Origin: a virus
DNA length: 48,252 bases
Direction: 5' to 3' (one strand)
Virus record (IMG/VR): IMGVR_UViG_3300020419_001295
Location: 1 to 48,252 of that record
Made by a program: the position numbers and the translations under genes. Shown here piece after piece: positions 35,823-43,200 of this stretch (position 1 is the stretch's first letter; each line of letters starts with the position of its first letter). A model generated the notes under the pieces. It was given only the letters and a program-made list of their open reading frames with translations. It did not search any database and had not been told where the DNA came from.

Positions 35823-37441
35823 TAACCTAAAACTTTTATTTTGTAGTTGAAACTTCCTGTATCATTTGTAGTAGAGTTTAACATAGAAACTATGATTGTG
35901 TCAACCCCTACTTGTCCATTTGTGTTAACCATTGAAGCAGTAAATTGGAGAGCTGTTTCATAATTCGAATCTCCTTGATAGTCGTGGTCATCAATAAAAT
36001 TTAATGTATTGTTGCCAGTGTCTAGTTGAAACGTCATCTTTCCGCTTCTTTGTGCATTTACTAATCCACTGTTATAAAAGTATTCAACTTCGTAAGTTCT
36101 AGAATAATCGCCTGGTAATCTAAAAAAGTATGTTGCGGAAGATTGTTCTGTAACTGTAAGTGACATGAACCCGCCTAGTGTTGTGTTGACTTTGCCTTTT
36201 ATTTCTGATACGTAAGGATACGTTGTAAGATATGTTTGATTGTTTGATAAGTCAGATGTTCTTGCAAATGTATCTTCAACTGAACTGTTGCCTCCAGCAG
36301 TAAAATCTAATACACTATATTGTGCATTACCTTCATTACCTCCTACATTTCCTACACCTTCATAATTATTATGTGAGCTATAGTTTTCTGTTCCTTTTGC
36401 TATCGCCATGCCTTCTCTATCAATATCCGAAAATTGACATTGGCTAAATTTATTCCTGCAAGGTCCTGTTGATTGTCCTTGTGCGCCGATAACTGTTCCT
36501 TGCCCAAATTGTATTCCGTATCCGCAACCTGTAAAATATGAACAATGAAAATGATTATTATAAACATCATCGTCACTAGCTATAGCTGTACTGAATCCTG
36601 ATACACTTACGTGATCAAATTTGTTCTTTTGTGTACCAACTAATGAACTAAGTGAACCTAGTTTAATAGCTGAGTTTGTTGTTGTAATTGCAGTACCAGT
36701 TGTCCAAGGTCCTGTAATTTTAATTTCTTTAAAGTGACTATTTTTACAACTTTGTATAATCATAGCAGGATTAGTTGTAGACATAGTAGCTAGAGTAAAT
36801 CCCTCTAGTGTAACATTAGTAGGCTGGTTTAGTGTTGTGCTTGTACTATCATTAGCATAATTACCTGGGGTACTACTACTATTAACAGTTTCAAATGCTG
36901 TTGCACTGTTTGTCATATTAAATTTAGTTTTATCCATGCCATCGCCTACAATAGTTGCGTATGGCGGAATCTTTACTGTAGATGTTATCTGATAAACTCC
37001 TGCAGGAAAGTAAAGTCTTACTCTACTTGCTTCTGTGCCCTTAGTTGAATTGTTTAGGTATAGTTGATCTATTGCACGTTGTATGGCAACTGTTTGATCT
37101 GATCCGTCTCCTGCAACACCAAACGATTTCACACTTACTGTTTCATCTAATCTTTGTTGTAATGTTCTTTTAATAGGTGATGTAGCAGATGTTCCTGTTT
37201 GAACCTGTGTACCGCCTAGATAAGTGTAACTATCTGCTAAACTAAACAAGTCATCATGTTGTGTGATTATCTTTGTATTTCCAACTGCTGGTGATCCTTC
37301 TGCAACAGAGCCATTTCCTATGTACAATTCTCTGGCATCTACTGCCCAACCAAACTCACCGCCTGATAATTGAGGAATACCTGAACCTTGATTCTTTTGT
37401 CCTCTTCTAACTTGTATTCGGGATATCTGTACGACTGCCAC
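35822..37441 (-). CDS. Beta-helix tail spike/fibre-like protein (539 aa)
   Basis: The N-terminus (SRIQVRRGQKNQGSGIPQLS, GGEFGWAVDARELYIGNGSV) is the typical virion-attachment domain of marine phage fibres. Then TVSVKSFGVAGDGSDQTVAI begins a pectate-lyase-like right-handed beta-helix with turn repeats (FKEIKITGPW, FDHVSVSGFSTAIASDDD, NKFSQCQFSDIDRE). It ends with a beta-sandwich-like domain. This is probably a receptor-binding or glycan-degrading spike. The GTG start follows AGGAGTTTAGCA; TAAATA is at 37465-37470. Confidence 0.82.
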   Translation of the reverse strand: MAVVQISRIQVRRGQKNQGSGIPQLSGGEFGWAVDARELYIGNGSVAEGSPAVGNTKIITQHDDLFSLADSYTYLGGTQVQTGTSATSPIKRTLQQRLDETVSVKSFGVAGDGSDQTVAIQRAIDQLYLNNSTKGTEASRVRLYFPAGVYQITSTVKIPPYATIVGDGMDKTKFNMTNSATAFETVNSSSTPGNYANDSTSTTLNQPTNVTLEGFTLATMSTTNPAMIIQSCKNSHFKEIKITGPWTTGTAITTTNSAIKLGSLSSLVGTQKNKFDHVSVSGFSTAIASDDDVYNNHFHCSYFTGCGYGIQFGQGTVIGAQGQSTGPCRNKFSQCQFSDIDREGMAIAKGTENYSSHNNYEGVGNVGGNEGNAQYSVLDFTAGGNSSVEDTFARTSDLSNNQTYLTTYPYVSEIKGKVNTTLGGFMSLTVTEQSSATYFFRLPGDYSRTYEVEYFYNSGLVNAQRSGKMTFQLDTGNNTLNFIDDHDYQGDSNYETALQFTASMVNTNGQVGVDTIIVSMLNSTTNDTGSFNYKIKVLG

Positions 37442-37464
37442 TGCTAAACTCCTTAATTATATTA

Positions 37465-37470
37465 TATTTA
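37465..37470 (-). promoter_or_regulatory. TAAATA late-like box upstream of the tail spike
   Basis: GCATAAATATAATATAATTAAGGAG on the minus strand (shown here in two parts: box, then AT-run and ribosome site), 23 bases before the GTG. It overlaps the end of the nuclease gene. Confidence 0.4.
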
Positions 37471-38148
37471 TGCGAACTTGTCGTAATACTTGTATACTCT
37501 GTCCCACCATTTTGACTCCCATGTTTTAAAGTCATCTGGCCATAAATCAAACTGTTGGTACTGTAGGTCTCTAGAACACATGAATACATGTCCTTCTTGT
37601 ATGTTTGTACCATAAACTTCGTTATGGGCTAGTGCATAAGCTGTAAGCTGTAAATAATAGTCCTCTACCCATTCTTTTTTCTTAGGTTTATTTGTTTGTT
37701 TAAAATCCATTATTGCAGGTTGTCCTTTGTATTTTCCTACTACATCGGTTGTGCCTGCATATATCTTAGGATGGTATAGATTTATTTCACTTCCCCATAT
37801 TTCGTCTACATCTGCCATGGCATTTTGCTTAACTTGTTCAGCCATTTTATGTGCCTGTTGAGCATAAGGATTAGAACCAGGAGTAGGCCAAGTGCCTTCT
37901 TCAATATAGTCCTCTAGGTATTTGTGCATACGAGTTCCTACACCTGCGGCTTCTGTAGTAATCTCTCTAGCTTTAGTTTCACCAACTCGTTTTCGCCAAG
38001 CAATAAGGTGAGTTTTGTCCTTCGTAGCATCTAATATAGTTGTTACACTTGCAACATGGTTGCCGTCTGGACAGGCATAAAGCCTTTTACCTTCTACACT
38101 TTGCTTCTTTATTTCTTTATAATCGTATTTGTTTGTTATCAATGTCAT
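37468..38148 (-). CDS. PD-(D/E)XK-type exonuclease (226 aa)
   Basis: The nuclease core is KIYAGTTDVVGKYKGQPAIM followed by DFKQTNKPKKKEWVEDYYLQ, giving the Asp, Asp-x-Lys metal centre; AAGVGTRMHKYLEDYI supplies the upstream helix with catalytic Glu-like residues. Such Cas4/RecB-like nucleases in T4-like phages act in recombination or DNA degradation. Ribosome site is AGGTG. It sits beside structural genes. Confidence 0.82.
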   Translation of the reverse strand: MTLITNKYDYKEIKKQSVEGKRLYACPDGNHVASVTTILDATKDKTHLIAWRKRVGETKAREITTEAAGVGTRMHKYLEDYIEEGTWPTPGSNPYAQQAHKMAEQVKQNAMADVDEIWGSEINLYHPKIYAGTTDVVGKYKGQPAIMDFKQTNKPKKKEWVEDYYLQLTAYALAHNEVYGTNIQEGHVFMCSRDLQYQQFDLWPDDFKTWESKWWDRVYKYYDKFA

Positions 38149-38163
38149 TCTATCACCTAGTTA

Positions 38164-38766
38164 TTATTCTATATCAAAATCCCAAACTAAACATCTGCGA
38201 TTATCTTCTGTGGGGTAAGATCCGTGCCAAACTCTATCATCCATTACTACTACCTTACCTGGAGTAGGATGGAACTTATGATCATAAGAATATCCGTTAG
38301 GATCTTGTAAAACTGTAGTCAGACAACCGTTGAACGGATTCTTTTTTGTTGGGGTAAGCTCGTCGAAAAACATTACACTTGAAGCAAAACGTTTGTTGGA
38401 TTGATCAGTTTTTCTTGTAGAATGAAAATGCCCTGCTTGCCAACCACCTGGAAAGTAATTTATAGTCCAGGCCTTGTGACCTTGTTCATTTTTGCCTCTA
38501 TCATTAATTTTATTAATAGGTAAGTCAATTTGTTTAAAAATATCAAGAAACCATTTCTTATATTCTAATCTTTCATCTTCCCATTCTGAATCTTCAATAG
38601 GTTTCTGTATGCCATTTACTGTGCATGATCCTTTACTAATATCTTGATTAGTAAAATCAAACAACTTTTCTAGGTCTTGGTAAAAGGGATATTCAGCAGT
38701 AACAATCCAATGTTGATTAGGAACTGCGTATAACTCTATATTATTATTCTTTCTTAGTAGGCTCAT
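38164..38766 (-). CDS. 2OG-Fe(II) oxygenase-like protein, second copy (200 aa)
   Basis: Iron ligands are probable in INYFPGGWQAGHFHSTRKTD and GKVVVMDDRVWHGSYPTEDN, with the Arg in DNRRCLVWDFD as a 2-oxoglutarate anchor. It resembles prolyl-hydroxylase-like phage proteins, with substrate unknown. The start at 38766 overlaps the end of the Nfu-like gene. Distinct from the copy at 20120. Confidence 0.75.
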   Translation of the reverse strand: MSLLRKNNNIELYAVPNQHWIVTAEYPFYQDLEKLFDFTNQDISKGSCTVNGIQKPIEDSEWEDERLEYKKWFLDIFKQIDLPINKINDRGKNEQGHKAWTINYFPGGWQAGHFHSTRKTDQSNKRFASSVMFFDELTPTKKNPFNGCLTTVLQDPNGYSYDHKFHPTPGKVVVMDDRVWHGSYPTEDNRRCLVWDFDIE

Positions 38767-39103
38767 CTGAATTCCAACTTTCATACTGATCAAAGTTTTC
38801 CATAAACGGATCCATTCTATAGTATGGATCTACCGTTGAGTTTGGATCGTCATCTGCTGATATAGTATGTACTTCAGGAACATAATGTTTTACCATATTT
38901 TCCACACCCATTTTGAGAGTGATTGTGCTACTTGCACACCCGCTACATGCACCTCCCAAAATAAGTTGTAAGTGTCCGTCTTTGTAACTTACAAAGTCAA
39001 TTACTCCACCGTGGCTGTCTACTGCTGGTTTGACATAATCTTCTAATATTTTTTTGATTTGAGCAATGATTTCTTCATCTGTTCTATCTTCTGCTACGGC
39101 CAT
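38744..39103 (-). CDS. Nfu-type Fe-S cluster scaffold (119 aa)
   Basis: The NifU C-terminal domain is clear: EIIAQIKKILEDYVKPAVDS, HGGVIDFVSYKDGHLQLILG, GACSGCASSTITLKMGVENM. The CxxC motif binds a 4Fe-4S cluster. An acidic tail follows (PFMENFDQYESWNSDEP). In a phage it could mature Fe-S proteins such as ferredoxin used by the bilin reductase, or serve ribonucleotide synthesis; this is inference. The ATG at 39103 follows GGAG. Confidence 0.9.
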   Translation of the reverse strand: MAVAEDRTDEEIIAQIKKILEDYVKPAVDSHGGVIDFVSYKDGHLQLILGGACSGCASSTITLKMGVENMVKHYVPEVHTISADDDPNSTVDPYYRMDPFMENFDQYESWNSDEPTKKE

Positions 39104-39121
39104 AATTTTTCTCCAACTGTT

Positions 39122-39150
39122 ATTATATATTAAAAATAAAAGTTTGTCAA
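39122..39150 (-). promoter_or_regulatory. Consensus sigma70 promoter TTGACA-17-TATAAT upstream of the Nfu-like gene
   Basis: Both hexamers are exact on the minus strand (39150-39145 and 39127-39122) with a 17-base spacer. It separates the Nfu gene from the virion block upstream. Confidence 0.85.
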
Positions 39151-39155
39151 CCGGT

Positions 39156-39485
39156 TTATGATAGTGCTGATTTAGCCGCTCTGCTAGCCATTTTGTCGAC
39201 AGTTTTATCTTCTGGTTTGGTTTGTGGAGCATCTCCACCTGCTAAAACTACACCGTTTTCATCAAAACTGTCGACAAGTTCTTGTATTCTTGAGTCATTG
39301 TTATATGCCTTTACAAAACTTTTTTGGTCAAAGTGTTCACTGCCTACATTATCGAGAAACATGTTCAAGTCATCCCAACTTATTCTAGTTGCGCCTTGTT
39401 GTAATTTAAGATGTAGTATTTGGGCTAGGCCGTCTTTTGTGTTTGAAGTTGTAGTGTTTGCTTCAGCTTCACCTATTTGATAGCC
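39156..39485 (-). CDS. Frame reached by possible -1 frameshift (109 aa extension) or separate small protein
   Basis: An open frame runs from 39485 to a stop at 39156 with no ATG/GTG/TTG until the TTG/ATG near 39374-39368. Its wording is protein-like throughout (NTTTSNTKDGLAQILHLKLQ, QGATRISWDDLNMFLDNVGS, DKTVDKMASRAAKSALS). It begins at a run of nine As at the end of the upstream gene, where a -1 shift at AAAAAAG would join the frames. The minimal form is 70 residues from the ATG at 39368. A homopolymer error is another explanation. Confidence 0.5.
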   Translation of the reverse strand, partial: GYQIGEAEANTTTSNTKDGLAQILHLKLQQGATRISWDDLNMFLDNVGSEHFDQKSFVKAYNNDSRIQELVDSFDENGVVLAGGDAPQTKPEDKTVDKMASRAAKSALS

Positions 39486-40351
39486 TTTTTTTTTGATCCT
39501 GCTAATAGCAAGCCTAATCTTTTGCTTAATTCAACGCTTTCGCGTTTGGCCCTGTCCGCCGGTTCATCACCTCCTGCTGAGGCATCTGATGTGGCAAACT
39601 CATCGCCTTCTGGGTCATCTGCTTCCATTCCTTCATCGTCGTCGACGGTTGGCTCCATGTCCATATCGTCGTCCGCAGGAATTTCATCGCCCATGGTAGC
39701 TGGTGCGCCTTCGCCTGTCAAAATGGCTACGCCACTTGTTAAGGCGTCTCTGGTGCTTTCCAATGACGTGAACAAACTTTCGAGTGCAGGTTTAACACTG
39801 CCGATAAATTGTTCGGACTTGTCAACACCCATTTCATCTCTAATCTTATCGCCTATTTCTAACATAGATTCAGTTTGCATTTCTGCTGTATCTTCCATCC
39901 AGCCTGTTACCCTGTCTACCATGTCCTTTGCGGCCATAGTAAGTGCGGCTTCTTCTTCAGCACCTTCTGTTATTGAAACTCCAGGTCCTGCTTTGTATCT
40001 TTTGTTGCCCTTTACAAGTTCTTGGTATGCTTTTGTGTTAGCCTTCTTGTCTGCTTTTGAAACTATCATTGGCTCATCTTTTTTATCTGTATCGTCTTCC
40101 TCACGCTCTGATATAGCTGTATTAAGGACATCTAGGAACATCTTGTTTTTTTGGTAATCATTGCTTGAGTGTACAGCATCAAAACTTTCGTTAGTTTCAA
40201 TTTGAGATAATTTAGTTCTAATTTTGTTACGTGCATCTTCTAACTGTTCAAGTGTGAACTTAGATACATCAATTCTAGTTCCAAATTGCTTGGATAGATT
40301 CTCGTTCAGGTCATCTGATGAGACTCTTTTTGAAAATTCTTTTAATAGCAT
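39473..40351 (-). CDS. Virion-associated/prohead-like protein (292 aa)
   Basis: N-terminus MLLKEFSKRVSSDDLNENLS, then a helical domain (EQLEDARNKIRTKLSQIETN), a Lys-rich linker, a second helical domain (MVDRVTGWMEDTAEMQTESM) and an acidic stretch (DEIPADDDMDMEPTVDDDEG). The layout (acidic, helical, LxE motif at the start) resembles scaffold or internal proteins of T4-like heads. It ends GSKKKAIK over a run of nine As, which may allow -1 frameshifting into the frame at 39156. TAAATA lies at 40383-40388. Confidence 0.65.
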   Translation of the reverse strand: MLLKEFSKRVSSDDLNENLSKQFGTRIDVSKFTLEQLEDARNKIRTKLSQIETNESFDAVHSSNDYQKNKMFLDVLNTAISEREEDDTDKKDEPMIVSKADKKANTKAYQELVKGNKRYKAGPGVSITEGAEEEAALTMAAKDMVDRVTGWMEDTAEMQTESMLEIGDKIRDEMGVDKSEQFIGSVKPALESLFTSLESTRDALTSGVAILTGEGAPATMGDEIPADDDMDMEPTVDDDEGMEADDPEGDEFATSDASAGGDEPADRAKRESVELSKRLGLLLAGSKKKAIK

Positions 40352-40381
40352 GTTCTATTCCTTTTATTACAACTCTTACTT

Positions 40382-40810
40382 TTATTTATCAAATATATAT
40401 CTTTCTATGGCGGCCAATGCGGTCCAGGCTTCTTGTGTAGCTATATCAAATTGTACCTCTGCAGACTCTCTACGTTCTTCGGTTTCCCCTGTTTTCATGC
40501 TTCTTTTGGCATAAAGAGCATCCATATAATATTTTGCTACCTTATCATCCATTTTTTGCAGTATTTTTAGGTCAAACGGTACCTTTTCCACAGTCATTTT
40601 TGCAACAGCCAATGCAGTTGCTTTAGCAAAAGTTGTACATATATGTTTGTTTGTAGTTAAATTAAATAGTCTATAACCGTTATGATGCTTTCGTATAATG
40701 ATATTCTTTACACGTATGCTATTACCTTTTTGATATGGTATTGCTACCCTTATCAAATTAGATTCTATTATTTCTTCTAATTGTTCTGTTAGATACTTGT
40801 CAAAACTCAT
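40382..40810 (-). CDS. Conserved phage protein of unknown function (142 aa)
   Basis: The centre VKNIIIRKHHNGYRLFNLTT and HICTTFAKATALAVAKMTVE, with the preceding amphipathic helix, recurs in small proteins of marine T4-like phages. It lies in the virion block, coupled to its neighbour by an 11-base overlap. It may be a virion protein. Function unknown. Confidence 0.6.
   Translation of the reverse strand: MSFDKYLTEQLEEIIESNLIRVAIPYQKGNSIRVKNIIIRKHHNGYRLFNLTTNKHICTTFAKATALAVAKMTVEKVPFDLKILQKMDDKVAKYYMDALYAKRSMKTGETEERRESAEVQFDIATQEAWTALAAIERYIFDK
40383..40388 (-). promoter_or_regulatory. TAAATA late-like box upstream of the prohead-like gene
   Basis: GATAAATAAAAGTAAG on the minus strand, 32 bases before the ATG at 40351, with AAAAGGAAT as ribosome site. 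It fits a late virion gene. Confidence 0.45.
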
Positions 40811-41003
40811 TCACTTTAACCATTACAGTGTTGCCTTGCATTACTTTACTTACTAATGCTTTGCGTATAAGATTCTCTAATATGGATCTATCTCTTTCAG
40901 AAAAACTGTCAAATGGTCTAAGTTCTGTGCATTTATCAAGCACATTTTGTTCTTCGTTACTTCTTTGTATATGGAAGTCTTGTAGTAATTCGGTTATCCT
41001 CAT
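40800..41003 (-). CDS. Small protein with capsid-targeting-like start (67 aa)
   Basis: N-terminus MRITELLQDFHIQ has the ITE motif seen at T4 capsid-targeting sequences. The rest is helical and charged (RPFDSFSERDRSILENLIRK). Its start overlaps the preceding stop (ATGA). Function unknown. Confidence 0.55.
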   Translation of the reverse strand: MRITELLQDFHIQRSNEEQNVLDKCTELRPFDSFSERDRSILENLIRKALVSKVMQGNTVMVKVNEF

Positions 41004-41368
41004 TTAGGTGCACCTTGAGCCATTGCCTGAATTGCTCCTGCTATCATAGGATCCTTTTTCTGTAGTACAGTTTTAGGAGCCATTTTGTTTTTTGGATCAG
41101 CTATAGTAACTTCTTTACCTTGAACTTTATCAACTACTGTATCCTTACCGCCTATAGATAATTTTTGTCCTGGTTTAAGAACTTGATTAGCTAGGTTGGC
41201 ATTAGATTGTTGTGTAGCCTGTTGTGCTTTCTTTTGTAGTGCTGTATTAGGTGCTGGAGCTGTTTTACCTGCTCCCATTTGTTGTCCAACTTTACTGGAA
41301 CCTGTTGTTCCTGTTGTACCTTGTGTTTGTCCACCATACTCTACAATATTAAATTCATTGAATCTCAT
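41000..41368 (-). CDS. Gln/Thr-rich protein with capsid-targeting-like start (122 aa)
   Basis: Starts MRFNEFNIVEYGG, then a Gly/Thr/Gln-rich low-complexity part (GTTGTTGSSKVGQQMGAG, AQQATQQSNANLANQV) and a small beta domain (LKPGQKLSIGGKDTVVDKVQ, KEVTIADPKNKM). It begins at the stop of the basic protein upstream. Possibly internal virion protein. Confidence 0.55.
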   Translation of the reverse strand: MRFNEFNIVEYGGQTQGTTGTTGSSKVGQQMGAGKTAPAPNTALQKKAQQATQQSNANLANQVLKPGQKLSIGGKDTVVDKVQGKEVTIADPKNKMAPKTVLQKKDPMIAGAIQAMAQGAPK

Positions 41369-41688
41369 TACTTGATCCTTTTACGCTTAGCCGTGCTTCT
41401 TTTTGTTGGTTTAAGTCGTGTTTTATTTAATCTTGTTAATCTTCTAGTGTTAGGACTCATTCTTTTTGTAAATCTACTTTTAATTTTTATTAATGGTGAA
41501 CGTCTTGCTTTTGCTTTTTTAATAGCTATCCTACTTGAAACTCTAATAGGTGCTGAACATGTTGTAGGTTTTGCAACGATTCTACCTTTTTTCTGTCCAC
41601 TGGTGCATCTATACTTACGTACAACTTTTCCTTTGTTCCGACCAAAAATCTGTACTGCACCTTCAGGTATTATCTCTGATATAATCAT
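41368..41688 (-). CDS. Highly basic protein, tandem paralogue 1 (106 aa)
   Basis: Begins MIISEIIPEGAVQIFGRNKG then KVVRKYRCTSGQKKGRIVAK, PTTCSAPIRVSSRIAIKKAK and an Arg/Lys tail. It shares the RKYRC-x-GRIVA-C block with the next gene. The high positive charge and two conserved cysteines suggest a DNA-binding or packaging protein, and the start resembles a capsid-targeting sequence. Confidence 0.68.
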   Translation of the reverse strand: MIISEIIPEGAVQIFGRNKGKVVRKYRCTSGQKKGRIVAKPTTCSAPIRVSSRIAIKKAKARRSPLIKIKSRFTKRMSPNTRRLTRLNKTRLKPTKRSTAKRKRIK

Positions 41689-41969
41689 TTTGCTCTCTTG
41701 TTCAATCTTCTCAATGCAATAGAAGCCGGGTTTGTTCTTTTTGTCCTACGAGCTTTTCTTGCCATTCTTGCACCTAGCCTAGCTCTAGTTTTTTTCATAG
41801 CCATCCTGGCTTTCATGTTAGGTGCGGCGAAACACTGTGCCATTGATGCCACAATTCTTCCTTTGCGTCTACCAGCGGCGCACCTATATTTTCTAACAAG
41901 TTTTTTACCTCTGCGTCCCCAGATCTGTTTTTCACTTAGGTCAGAAGTTATGATCTCTGTTACTAGCAT
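41685..41969 (-). CDS. Highly basic protein, tandem paralogue 2 (94 aa)
   Basis: Begins MLVTEIITSDLSEKQIWGRR, then KKLVRKYRCAAGRRKGRIVA and SMAQCFAAPNMKARMAMKKT, ending with an Arg-rich tail. Same domain as its neighbour, so the pair arose by duplication. ATGA overlap couples them. TAAATA lies 5 bases before the ATG and there is no ribosome site. Confidence 0.68.
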   Translation of the reverse strand: MLVTEIITSDLSEKQIWGRRGKKLVRKYRCAAGRRKGRIVASMAQCFAAPNMKARMAMKKTRARLGARMARKARRTKRTNPASIALRRLNKRAK

Positions 41970-41974
41970 AACAG

Positions 41975-41980
41975 TATTTA
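41975..41980 (-). promoter_or_regulatory. TAAATA box 5 bases before an ATG
   Basis: TAAATA, CTGTT, then the ATG at 41969 on the minus strand, with no ribosome site. It would give a leaderless late message for the two basic proteins. Confidence 0.5.
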
Positions 41981-41993
41981 TGTTTTTCTATTC

Positions 41994-42230
41994 TTAGTTA
42001 AAGGAAATTAAGAGAACAACTATAGTGGAAAGTAATCCAGCTACTATAGTACCTGTGGCACCTAGAACTACTTTCATCATTGCTTTGTTCCCGTTGGTGA
42101 TATCAGAGTGGATATGCTCCACTTTCATCTCAATCTTCTCAAGACGTGCTTCTAAATTGATATATCTCTGCTCACACAGATCAACATGTGCTTCTAGACT
42201 TTCACGCTCTAATTTTGTGGCTCTTGCCAT
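41994..42230 (-). CDS. Coiled-coil protein with C-terminal membrane helix (78 aa)
   Basis: The start at 42230 (MARATKLERESLEAHVDLCE) follows GGAGAGATAATATT. A coiled coil (INLEARLEKIEMKVEHIHSD) is followed by one membrane helix (VVLGATGTIVAGLLSTIVVL). The layout resembles phage XhlA/holin-associated proteins; role in lysis is inferred only. Confidence 0.6.
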   Translation of the reverse strand: MARATKLERESLEAHVDLCEQRYINLEARLEKIEMKVEHIHSDITNGNKAMMKVVLGATGTIVAGLLSTIVVLLISFN

Positions 42231-42290
42231 AATATTATCTCTCCATTCCATTCTCTCTCGAGGAAGGGGCCTTGCATACATTGCCTGATA

Positions 42291-42692
42291 TTATGTGTCG
42301 TCTGCCTTAAATGTTATGTTTTTTGCCTTTTTGTCTGCTGTTCTAAATACGTTATTATTTATCTTAATCGTCTCATCTAAAGCATTTATCACAGGCACTA
42401 AATCAAAGTCTTCTTCGAAAGTTTTTATGTCTCCGAAGGTTCGTCCTTCATCAACCGTTAATGCTAGGCGCCATACGTTGTGGCTACCTTTATAGTCAGT
42501 ACCAAACCCTAGTTCACGTAATTTTTTTTCAGATAATTTTTCAATGACTGGCGAATTTTCATAACCATAGTTACTTCTCAAACATAAAGTCTGAAAGAAG
42601 GTCATAAAGTTTGCCTGCTGATGATTTAATTTTTGATCAGCACTTCTATAGCTTTTTGTTTCAGTTATATCTATAAGGGTATAGGCAATCAT
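42291..42692 (-). CDS. Conserved phage protein of unknown function (133 aa)
   Basis: A compact alpha/beta protein (MIAYTLIDITETKSYRSADQ, QANFMTFFQTLCLRSNYGYE, HNVWRLALTVDEGRTFGDIK). It has no ribosome site, but TAAATA lies 5 bases before the ATG. A terminator at 42712-42748 precedes it. Confidence 0.6.
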   Translation of the reverse strand: MIAYTLIDITETKSYRSADQKLNHQQANFMTFFQTLCLRSNYGYENSPVIEKLSEKKLRELGFGTDYKGSHNVWRLALTVDEGRTFGDIKTFEEDFDLVPVINALDETIKINNNVFRTADKKAKNITFKADDT

Positions 42693-42697
42693 ACTTC

Positions 42698-42703
42698 TAT
42701 TTA
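42698..42703 (-). promoter_or_regulatory. TAAATA box 5 bases before an ATG
   Basis: GGTAAATA, GAAGT, then the ATG at 42692 on the minus strand. It lies just beyond the upstream gene's terminator, so it must start a new transcript, which supports the box being a promoter. Confidence 0.55.
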
Positions 42704-42711
42704 CCGGTCAT

Positions 42712-42748
42712 AAAAAAAGGGCTCAAACAATGTGAATGAGCCCTTTAA
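42712..42748 (-). terminator. Intrinsic terminator
   Basis: AAAGGGCTCA and TGAGCCCTTT form a 10-bp stem; on the minus strand it is followed by a T-run (TTTTTTTATG). It ends transcription of the 114-residue gene and could act in both directions. Confidence 0.85.
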
Positions 42749-42772
42749 TTTAACTTATTTTAATTACTATAA

Positions 42773-43117
42773 TTATACAGCAATTACAAGTGTTTTAGCA
42801 TTTACAGTAGCGCCTGATAAGTCAACTGAGTCAACTGTACCTAATGCTCTGATTGCCGCTTGTAGTGTAGCTACAACAACTGAATCTTCACCTTCTGTCA
42901 TGAAAGTTTGTTCTGTGTTTGAGTTACCTAATGGGCCTGCCATGATGATTGTTGCAGTATTCATGATTGTATCTAATACTGCCTTTTGTGCACCAAGTGG
43001 TCCTGCTGAACCATTAATTGCATTAATGTAATCGATTGTAAACAACTGAACTGGTTTACCAATATTTGCGTGTGGAACCTTAGTTGCTGTTGGATTTACT
43101 TTTGTTATTCCGGCCAT
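42773..43117 (-). CDS. Conserved small virion-like protein (114 aa)
   Basis: A compact, polar protein (KVNPTATKVPHANIGKPVQL, NGSAGPLGAQKAVLDTIMNT, DSVVVATLQAAIRALGTVDS) with its own late-like promoter, a leader hairpin and a terminator, so it is transcribed alone. That layout suggests abundant expression, as for a structural or decoration protein. Strong ribosome site TAGGAGAAAAAA. Confidence 0.6.
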   Translation of the reverse strand: MAGITKVNPTATKVPHANIGKPVQLFTIDYINAINGSAGPLGAQKAVLDTIMNTATIIMAGPLGNSNTEQTFMTEGEDSVVVATLQAAIRALGTVDSVDLSGATVNAKTLVIAV

Positions 43118-43149
43118 TTTTTTTCTCCTATTTTCTCTTAAAATGACAC

Positions 43150-43183
43150 CTTCGTTACTCTACGAAGTTGTTATATGTATTTA
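43150..43183 (-). promoter_or_regulatory. TAAATA box and leader hairpin of the 114-residue gene
   Basis: TAAATA lies at 43183-43178 on the minus strand. CTTCGT (43167) and ACGAAG (43155) then pair around a 6-base loop, about 5 bases beyond the predicted start near 43172. The hairpin could protect the 5' end. Confidence 0.55.
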
Positions 43184-43200
43184 CCAATTTAGGAAAAATA

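Noticed and set aside
39477-40157. 226-residue plus-strand open frame
   Set aside because: Shadow of the prohead-like gene on the other strand, Ser-rich because of Glu/Asp/Ala codons opposite; no ribosome site.
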